6,040 nucleotides of DNA from CASQEL01 sp036655975 (GTDB lineage Bacteria > Desulfobacterota > Desulfovibrionia > Desulfovibrionales > Desulfovibrionaceae): positions 1 through 6,040 of the forward strand of contig JAVVPD010000119.1 of the NCBI GenBank assembly GCA_036655975.1, given 5' to 3'. Every line of letters begins with the position of its first letter. The first letter of the stretch is position 1. Made by a program: the position numbers and the translations under genes. This document shows, piece after piece, positions 1 through 4,640 of this stretch. The notes beneath the pieces are model-generated. The model was not told the origin of the DNA. It saw only the letters and a list, made by a program, of their open reading frames with translations, and ran no database searches.

Positions 1-2
1 TT

Positions 3-341
3 ATCGGCAACCTTACGGCAGCACTGCACGAGGTTAGGGGGGAAATAGACCCCATCAAAATAAAACATGAAAAAGATATCCATAATCACTGGCTAGTTGC
101 CAAACAAGGAGATTCAACCATAGCCCTCAGGCTTCCTGTGGGAACCTTCAGCATCACGCCTTTTTCTGTCCCCACGGCACTTTTTCCTGACGCGCACCAA
201 GTCAGAATTGTTGACCTCGAAAGCGGTTTTGCCTTTTCGAGCGAGGCGTTCACGCCTGCCCCTTGTGCACAANNNNNNNNNNATATTTCTTGCGAGCATA
301 TAGCCAAGCATCCACGCACGATACACAATCCATCCACGTGA
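3..341 (+). CDS. Partial unrecognised reading frame, interrupted by assembly gap
   Basis: The frame beginning at base 3 is open from the left edge to the N run and formally continues to a TGA at 339-341, so the 5' end lies outside the window. The readable part (about 90 residues before the N run) begins IGNLTAALHEVRGEIDPIKI and has a mixed polar and beta-rich look, with LRLPVGTFSITPFSVP and VRIVDLESGFAF. No catalytic motif, signal peptide or membrane segment is visible and I do not recognise a family. The last 18 codons lie beyond ten N. If the N run is a placeholder of unknown length, the stop at 339-341 may not belong to this frame. I saw no convincing start codon inside the window, and a GTG at 138 has no clear ribosome binding site. 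It may equally be a non-coding open frame. No function is proposed. Confidence 0.3.
   Translation: MGNLTAALHEVRGEIDPIKIKHEKDIHNHWLVAKQGDSTIALRLPVGTFSITPFSVPTALFPDAHQVRIVDLESGFAFSSEAFTPAPCAQXXXXISCEHIAKHPRTIHNPST
216..272. repeat. Three adjacent inverted repeats abutting the N gap
   Basis: Three separate inverted repeats follow one another. CTCGAAA (216-222) pairs with TTTCGAG (235-241). AGGCGT (244-249) and ACGCCT (252-257) are separated by only TC. TTGTGCACAA (263-272) is a perfect 10-base palindrome whose last base touches the N run. Their clustering is seen directly. Whether they are operators, RNA hairpins inside a gene, or simply the kind of sequence at which assembly breaks is not known. 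Confidence 0.55.
273..282. other. Assembly gap (10 N)
   Basis: Ten consecutive N interrupt the sequence. A round number of N is usually a scaffolding placeholder, so true gap length and contiguity are uncertain. The promoter of the downstream transporter operon could lie partly in this gap: TATAGC at 299-304 would put a -35 box inside it. Confidence 0.95.
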
Positions 342-372
342 AGGGCATACTCTCCACAGAAGCTGTTGCCCT

Positions 373-378
373 AGGGAG
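373..378 (+). promoter_or_regulatory. Ribosome binding site of the MHS transporter gene
   Basis: AGGGAG lies six bases before the ATG at 385, a normal spacing, and fixes the start of the transporter gene. Confidence 0.75.
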
Positions 379-384
379 CGACTC

Positions 385-1713
385 ATGAACGATATACATA
401 AAATGCGTAGAAAAGCTATTGTGGCCAGCATCATTGGCACGACACTCGAATGGTATGACTTTTTTCTCTATGGTGTTATTGCTGCCCTCATTCTTAATAA
501 ACAGTATTTTCCCACGGCAGATCCTTTCATATCAAACCTCATGGCTTGGGGCTCCGTGGCGGTGGCTTTTATCAGCCGTCCGCTCGGTGGAGTGATTTTT
601 GGCCATTTTGGCGATAAAATTGGCCGTAAATACATGCTAATGATAACTTTATTGATTATGGGTGTTTCAACCGTCCTTATAGGTTGCCTCCCCACCTACC
701 AGCAAATAGGCGTGTGGGCACCCGTACTCTTGATTACTCTACGCACAGTGCAGGGAATCGGCCTTGGTGGAGAGTGGGGAGGGGCGGTTCTTATGACTTA
801 TGAATACGCCACCGAGGGCAAACGCTGCTTATACGGCAGTTTAACACAGCTTGGTCTGTCCATCGGCATGTTCCTCGCTTCGGGCATAGTGGGTCTCATG
901 ACCTTGCTGCTCAGTGAAGAAGCTTTCCTTTCATGGGGCTGGCGTATCCCTTTCTTGATAAGCATTATTCTTCTCGGCATCGGTTATTATATTCGAATCA
1001 GCGTTATGGAAACCCCTGATTTTCAGGAAGCACAAAAAAATAAAGTACACAAAAAACATGCTAAAATTCCCATTGTGGAACTTTTTTCTCAGCACAAAAG
1101 TCGTGTGCTGGCGGGTTTCCTGGCACGAGGCATCGGAGGCGTAGGTTTTAATGTTATGGCTACCTATGTCATCGCCTATCTCACACAAATTATTAAAGTA
1201 CCGCGAGAGGATGCCTTACTTGCAGTGAATATTGGCACCGTATTCCTGACGCTGATGATTCCCTTTGCGGGCTGGTTGGGCGATCGCTATGGCAGAATGA
1301 AGGTTTTTACTCTCGGTTGTCTGCTGGAAGGGGTTTGCGCCTTCCCCATTTTTTATATGATCAACCACGCGGCTGGCAGCATCATTCTCGCCTGCATTGG
1401 GGTGTCCATTTATCTTGGCTTTATTCATGGTATTATTTCAGGACTCAACCCCGGCATGTTCTCCAGTCTTTTCCCTACGCATGTCCGCTATACCGGCATA
1501 TCCTTCACCTTCCAGACGTCCAGTATGGTATTTTCGGGCATGACCCCCATGATTGCGCTGACGCTGGTGCGTATGAATGATAACCAGCCTTGGTTGCTCT
1601 GTACCTATATGCTGCTTGTAGGCCTGCTCAGTGCTGCGGCTTCTCTTTGGATCAAGAGAGACCAAGACAGAGAGCTGCGAGAAGCACAGCAGACAGCGGG
1701 AACCAGTACATAG
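385..1713 (+). CDS. MFS transporter, metabolite:H+ symporter (MHS) family; candidate choline-O-sulfate importer
   Basis: This is a 442-residue inner-membrane permease with about 12 hydrophobic helices, the usual size for the family. MHS hallmarks are visible in order. WYDFFLYG (23-30) is in helix 1. GHFGDKIGRK (73-82) is the motif A loop between helices 2 and 3. RTVQGIGLGGEWGGA (120-134) is in helix 4. GWRIPF starts at 185, and R204 with E209-T-P opens the long basic central loop. GWLGDRYGRM (296-305) is the second motif A copy in the C-terminal half. Known relatives (ShiA, KgtP, ProP, YhjE) couple uptake of organic acids or zwitterions to protons, but sequence alone does not give the substrate. 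The choline sulfatase gene 58 bases downstream on the same strand suggests import of choline-O-sulfate, which is zwitterionic like the betaine and proline carried by ProP. That substrate is inference; another sulfate ester or a carboxylate remains possible. Family assignment is strong. Confidence 0.93.
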   Translation: MNDIHKMRRKAIVASIIGTTLEWYDFFLYGVIAALILNKQYFPTADPFISNLMAWGSVAVAFISRPLGGVIFGHFGDKIGRKYMLMITLLIMGVSTVLIGCLPTYQQIGVWAPVLLITLRTVQGIGLGGEWGGAVLMTYEYATEGKRCLYGSLTQLGLSIGMFLASGIVGLMTLLLSEEAFLSWGWRIPFLISIILLGIGYYIRISVMETPDFQEAQKNKVHKKHAKIPIVELFSQHKSRVLAGFLARGIGGVGFNVMATYVIAYLTQIIKVPREDALLAVNIGTVFLTLMIPFAGWLGDRYGRMKVFTLGCLLEGVCAFPIFYMINHAAGSIILACIGVSIYLGFIHGIISGLNPGMFSSLFPTHVRYTGISFTFQTSSMVFSGMTPMIALTLVRMNDNQPWLLCTYMLLVGLLSAAASLWIKRDQDRELREAQQTAGTST

Positions 1714-1738
1714 AGTTTCAAATTACCATTGCACTCTA
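1711..1738 (+). other. Intercistronic hairpin between transporter and betC
   Basis: TAGAGT (1711-1716, including the transporter stop codon) pairs with ACTCTA (1733-1738), and inside it CAA (1719-1721) pairs with TTG (1729-1731). There is no T-run after it, so it is not an evident terminator. It could modestly affect the relative expression of the two genes. It is short and may be chance. Confidence 0.3.
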
Positions 1739-1757
1739 CACATATACATAAATAATA

Positions 1758-1763
1758 AAGGAG
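1758..1763 (+). promoter_or_regulatory. Ribosome binding site of betC
   Basis: AAGGAG lies eight bases before the ATG at 1772. It decides the start: the same frame is open upstream to about 1631, inside the transporter gene, but only the 1772 start has a ribosome binding site and gives the normal family length. Confidence 0.85.
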
Positions 1764-1771
1764 AATATCAC

Positions 1772-3301
1772 ATGGACACAACAGTTCCCGCACAGGCCCC
1801 CAATATACTCCTTATCCAGGCTGACCAGCTCAGTGCCAACGCACTGCCTGCCTATGGACACCCAACAGTAAAAACCCCCCACCTGAATCAACTGGCAGCA
1901 GAAAGTGCGCTGTTTGAAAATGCATATTGCAATTTTCCCCTCTGTGCACCTTCCCGCATGTCCATGCTTGCAGGGCGCTACGCAACGGATATGGAGGTGT
2001 GGGACAATGCTAGTGAGGCGGCCTCCAGCCAAGTTACGTTGATGCATTACCTGCGCGCCGCCGGTTACCATACCTGCCTCTGTGGCAAAATGCATTTTAT
2101 TGGCCCTGATCAGTTGCACGGCTATGAAGAACGCATTACCACAGACATTTATCCCTCCAATTATGCATGGACACCCAATTGGAACACAGGAGAAGGCGAC
2201 AGACCCACAGGTATCAATCTCACGGGGGTCACCGAAGCCGGAACATGCCAGCGCAGCCTCCAAATAGATTATGATGAGGAAGTGGCCTACTTTGCTACCC
2301 GCAAAATTTTTGATTTGGCGCGCTACGAGAAAAGTCCATTTTTCTTGACGGTATCCTTCACCCAACCACATTCTCCCTTTGTAGCACGCCAAGAATATTG
2401 GGATCTTTATGAAAACGAACAGATTGATCTACCAAAAGTTTCAGCAATTCCCGTGGAAGATATGGATGCCATGAGCCGCTGGATTTATTACGCCCATGCT
2501 GGCGATCAGATTAAGCCCACGGATGAAGAGATCCGCACCGCCCGCCGAGCATATTATGCCATGATTTCATCTATTGACGAGAAAGTTGGCACTCTTATGC
2601 GTACACTGAAAGAATGTGACCTTTTTGAAAATACAATTATCGTTTTCACTGCTGACCACGGGGAAATGCTTGGTGAGCGAGGGCAATGGTATAAACAGCT
2701 TTTTTATGAATGGGCAGTGCGAGTCCCCTTGCTCATCCGCTATCCGGCCAGATTTTTTCCACGCCGAGTGAAGGAATGCGTATCCCTTGTGGATCTTGTC
2801 CCTACGCTTCTGGATTTGATTTCCGCTCCGCCTGCGCCTGAGCTGCTGGAGCCTTTCCGGGGGCAAAGCCTCACACCCCTTTTAGAAAACGGCACTTGCC
2901 CCCACTGGAGCAATACCGTTATATCCGAATACACAGGGGAAGGCACCTGTGCGCCTTGCCGTATGGTTCGACAGGACAGCTATAAATACATATATACTCA
3001 CGGACACGATGATATTTTATACAATCTCGCGGTTGACCCTCTGGAAATATGCAATATCGCGCATGAAAAACCTCAAAAATGCGCTGAGTTACGCGCTTTG
3101 GCATTAAAAGACTGGGATCCAGAGGATATTCTCAAGCGCATCTTGTGCAGCCAGCAGCGGCGACGCTTTATTAATCGAATAAGCGGTGGCGAGCCTACGT
3201 GGGCCTACAAAGTTCTTGAAAATGATGACCTCCGCTATGTCAGGAAGGCAGGGGCTATTCAGACAAAATCCCTAGCCCGTTATCCCCGTATCCGTTCATG
3301 A
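1772..3301 (+). CDS. betC: Choline-sulfatase (choline-O-sulfate sulfohydrolase)
   Basis: This 509-residue cytoplasmic enzyme (no signal peptide) hydrolyses choline-O-sulfate to choline and sulfate. The fold is that of alkaline-phosphatase-type sulfatases. N11-ILLIQADQ carries the first metal ligand, D18. C58-A-P-S-R62 is the Cys-type signature whose cysteine must be matured to formylglycine. K106 and H108 lie in GKMHFIGPDQLHGYEE, a stretch characteristic of choline sulfatases. H200 is in TQPHSPF, D295-H296 in TADHGEMLGERG, and K308 follows. The C-terminal region with SQQRRR (460-465) matches the choline-sulfatase-specific tail, which in the rhizobial enzyme is known to help tetramer assembly. 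Length is close to Sinorhizobium BetC (about 512). No betA, betB or betI is adjacent; instead an MHS permease precedes it and a LysR-type regulator follows. The formylglycine-generating enzyme (anSME or FGE) must be encoded elsewhere. Relatedness to other aryl or alkyl sulfatases is possible, but the combined motifs make choline-O-sulfate the best call. Confidence 0.93.
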   Translation: MDTTVPAQAPNILLIQADQLSANALPAYGHPTVKTPHLNQLAAESALFENAYCNFPLCAPSRMSMLAGRYATDMEVWDNASEAASSQVTLMHYLRAAGYHTCLCGKMHFIGPDQLHGYEERITTDIYPSNYAWTPNWNTGEGDRPTGINLTGVTEAGTCQRSLQIDYDEEVAYFATRKIFDLARYEKSPFFLTVSFTQPHSPFVARQEYWDLYENEQIDLPKVSAIPVEDMDAMSRWIYYAHAGDQIKPTDEEIRTARRAYYAMISSIDEKVGTLMRTLKECDLFENTIIVFTADHGEMLGERGQWYKQLFYEWAVRVPLLIRYPARFFPRRVKECVSLVDLVPTLLDLISAPPAPELLEPFRGQSLTPLLENGTCPHWSNTVISEYTGEGTCAPCRMVRQDSYKYIYTHGHDDILYNLAVDPLEICNIAHEKPQKCAELRALALKDWDPEDILKRILCSQQRRRFINRISGGEPTWAYKVLENDDLRYVRKAGAIQTKSLARYPRIRS

Positions 3302-3324
3302 CCTTTCACGGAGCAAACGTAGAC

Positions 3325-3393
3325 ATGAACCGTGCTGACCTGAAGATGTATCAGCGCCATGTAGCTGTATTTGGGGTTTATTGCCTCAAGTAA
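3325..3393 (+). CDS. Possible 22-residue leader peptide
   Basis: ATG at 3325 opens a 22-codon frame ending TAA at 3391-3393; the peptide starts MNRADLKMYQRHV and ends VYCLK. A GGAG at 3310-3313 precedes it by 11 bases, which is longer than ideal. The frame begins at the left arm and ends before the right arm of the 3327-3413 inverted repeat, an arrangement reminiscent of leader-peptide control. There is no run of a single amino acid and no family resemblance, so it may be a chance frame. Confidence 0.15.
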   Translation: MNRADLKMYQRHVAVFGVYCLK

Positions 3394-3413
3394 TCCTTGG
3401 CAAAGCACGGTTC
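3327..3413. repeat. Long-range inverted repeat enclosing hairpins; possible structured RNA
   Basis: GAACCGTGCT (3327-3336) and AGCACGGTTC (3404-3413) are perfect reverse complements 67 bases apart. Inside, TTGC-CT-CAAG (3381-3390) pairs with CTTGGCAA (3396-3403) around loop TAATC, with CT as a bulge, and this hairpin ends at the base before the right outer arm, so the two helices could stack. A weaker stem, CAGC (3352-3355) with GCTG (3364-3367), sits in the left half and may be extended by ACCT (3338-3341) with GGGT (3374-3377). Together they resemble a three-way junction on either strand. No known riboswitch consensus was recognised and no T-run follows. It could be a cis-regulatory RNA of the downstream regulator, the betC 3' end, or a small mobile-element remnant. 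Confidence 0.4.
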
Positions 3414-3421
3414 TCCATATA

Positions 3422-3434
3422 GTGTTCATAACAC
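3422..3434. promoter_or_regulatory. Palindrome GTGTT-CAT-AACAC, candidate operator
   Basis: A perfect 5-base inverted repeat with a 3-base centre lies in the gap before the LysR-type gene, about 115 bases upstream of its start. That is compatible with a transcription-factor site, perhaps autoregulatory. It does not fit a symmetric T-N11-A LysR box, so the cognate regulator is unknown. Confidence 0.3.
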
Positions 3435-3497
3435 GCAAATGCCTAGTATCTATTGAGCAAGGGGGATACTTTTCTCGTGGAAAAAACACGCTCAAAA

Positions 3498-3503
3498 TAT
3501 AAA
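3498..3503 (+). promoter_or_regulatory. Possible -10 box for the LysR-type gene
   Basis: TATAAA lies in a very A/T-rich stretch 46 bases before the gene start. No good -35 box is found at 16-18 bases upstream (TCGTGG occupies it), so this is only a weak call; TATATA at 3512-3517 is an alternative. Confidence 0.2.
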
Positions 3504-3524
3504 AAGAAAAATATATATCACCCG

Positions 3525-3544
3525 GTTTCCCCAAAGGGGCAAAC
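3525..3544 (+). promoter_or_regulatory. Ribosome binding site inside a small hairpin
   Basis: GTTTCCCC (3525-3532) can pair with GGGG-C-AAAC (3536-3544, one bulged C) around loop AAA. The GGGG at 3536-3539 is the only Shine-Dalgarno-like run, ten bases before the ATG at 3550. Folding would hide it and could lower or regulate translation of the LysR-type protein. Confidence 0.35.
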
Positions 3545-3549
3545 AAGAT

Positions 3550-4437
3550 ATGGATTGGCAGCAACTCAAAAATTTTTATCTTATTGTACGATTAGGGAGC
3601 ATGACGCGGGCAGCTGAAGCCAGTTTTCGCACCCAATCGGCATTGAGCCAGCAAATCAACAAACTTGAACAAGATTTGCATTGCACCCTGTTCAAAAGAA
3701 TTGGCAAAACGGCTCTACTTCTCACAAAGGAGGGTGAGGAAGTCTTACAATTTGCTGAAGACATTTTTTTACGTGAACGCTATTTGTATGAACAACTTGA
3801 CAAGTTGTCGAGCACGGCAGGCGGTACAGTGCATATTGCCGCCCCTTATGCCGTTCTTGAATTTTTGCTTGTAGACCTTCTTGGGGAATATGCCCAACAA
3901 TTTCCCGAAATTTCATTGCATATTTTACATCAACAGCCGCAAACTGCCATTGATCAGCTGGCGGGTGGCGAAATCGACTTTGCCTTTCTCCACAATTCTA
4001 CAATCCCGCATACATTTGAAAAATATCCATGGAAAAAGGGACATTATATGTTTGTCGTTCCCCATGGGCATCCCGTGCTGTTAAAAGAGAAACCACATCT
4101 TGCAGATATTATCCAATATCCTCTCAACCTCGCTACTCGCCATGTCAAGCTTTCTGCCAGGGACAAGCTCGACAAAACATGCCAAGAAATGGGCCTGACA
4201 TACAAGGTTGCGGTGGAATCTCCCAATGTTTTACTCAAATTCAACTATGTTATGCGCGGCATAGGTATTTCGTTTAACTTGTGCTACGATGCCATGATTG
4301 AACAATTTTCTGATCGTCTGGCCTTTATTGGTCTCCCCGACATTTTTCCGGACGAAACCATATCCATAGCACTGCGTAAAAATAGCGTTCTGACAAGCTA
4401 TAAAAAACATTTTCTTGACTTTATCCTTAAAAATTAG
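3550..4437 (+). CDS. LysR-type transcriptional regulator
   Basis: The 295-residue protein has the standard length and two-domain plan of LysR-type regulators. Residues 1-60 form the winged helix-turn-helix: LKNFYLIVRLGSMTRAAE leads to the recognition helix QSALSQQINKLE (29-40), then DLHCTLFKR and the wing with LLLTKEGEEVL. A linker helix follows, then an effector-binding periplasmic-binding-protein-like domain from about residue 90 to the end, with VHIAAP, GEIDFAFLH and a late VMRGIGISF segment, as usual for the family. The ligand cannot be read from sequence. It lies 248 bases after betC on the same strand, not divergently as is common, so it may have its own promoter. LysR-type regulators are known beside betC in other proteobacteria, which makes control of the transporter-betC pair plausible but unproven. 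Its base composition looks more A/T-rich than aspA. Confidence 0.93.
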   Translation: MDWQQLKNFYLIVRLGSMTRAAEASFRTQSALSQQINKLEQDLHCTLFKRIGKTALLLTKEGEEVLQFAEDIFLRERYLYEQLDKLSSTAGGTVHIAAPYAVLEFLLVDLLGEYAQQFPEISLHILHQQPQTAIDQLAGGEIDFAFLHNSTIPHTFEKYPWKKGHYMFVVPHGHPVLLKEKPHLADIIQYPLNLATRHVKLSARDKLDKTCQEMGLTYKVAVESPNVLLKFNYVMRGIGISFNLCYDAMIEQFSDRLAFIGLPDIFPDETISIALRKNSVLTSYKKHFLDFILKN

Positions 4438-4453
4438 CGTATTATTATTTTTT

Positions 4454-4475
4454 AAGCCTCCTTCAGGAGGCTTTT
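4454..4475 (+). terminator. Rho-independent terminator after the LysR-type gene
   Basis: AAGCCTCC (4454-4461), loop TTCA, GGAGGCTT (4466-4473) form a perfect 8-base stem ending in TTTT, 16 bases past the stop codon. A-rich bases after the stem can pair with upstream T bases if TT bulges, so it might also act on the other strand. The U-tract is short, but position and stem are convincing. Confidence 0.75.
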
Positions 4476-4481
4476 AAAAAA

Positions 4482-4640
4482 TGTGTCATATTCAACATAG
4501 TTCTGCCCGCCGTTGCTTTTTGTGAAATAAAGAGCTACCGTAAGTCATATTTTCAAAATGGATTTGCTAGGATTGTTCACTAGAGCATGTAACACATATA
4601 GCACAGCTATTAACGAGCAGTAAAAAATGGAGGTTTCCAT
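4482..4640 (+). promoter_or_regulatory. aspA upstream region, probable promoter area
   Basis: This non-coding stretch separates the terminator from aspA and should hold its promoter. The best but weak candidates are TTGTTC (4573-4578) with TATAGC (4597-4602, 18-base spacing), or TTGCTA (4564-4569) with TGTAAC (4588-4593). The inverted repeat ATAGC-ACA-GCTAT (4598-4610) overlaps the first -10 candidate and could be an operator. GTCATATT occurs twice (4485-4492 and 4544-4551), each followed within two bases by TCAA or CAA. None of these matches a site I can name. Confidence 0.35.
4629..4633 (+). promoter_or_regulatory. Ribosome binding site of aspA
   Basis: GGAGG lies seven bases before the ATG at 4641 and fixes that start. 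The ATG at 4627 just upstream is in another frame and overlaps this site. Confidence 0.85.

Noticed and set aside
1631..1771. Upstream extension of the betC frame into the transporter gene (start near 1631).
   Set aside because: It overlaps the conserved transporter C-terminus, has no ribosome binding site, and the 1772 start with AAGGAG gives the normal 509-residue length.
1714..1771. Separate promoter for betC in the A/T-rich 58-base gap.
   Set aside because: No -35/-10 pair with acceptable spacing was found; co-transcription with the transporter is simpler.
1736..2392. 218-codon minus-strand frame opposite betC.
   Set aside because: It is antisense to highly conserved sulfatase motifs and lacks family features.
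3476..3490. CGTG-N7-CACG as a LysR box.
   Set aside because: Arms are only four bases and the T-N11-A pattern is not met.
4520..4540. TTGTGA followed by AATAAAGAGC as a CRP/HcpR-type site.
   Set aside because: Only the left half-site is present; the right half does not match TCACAA.
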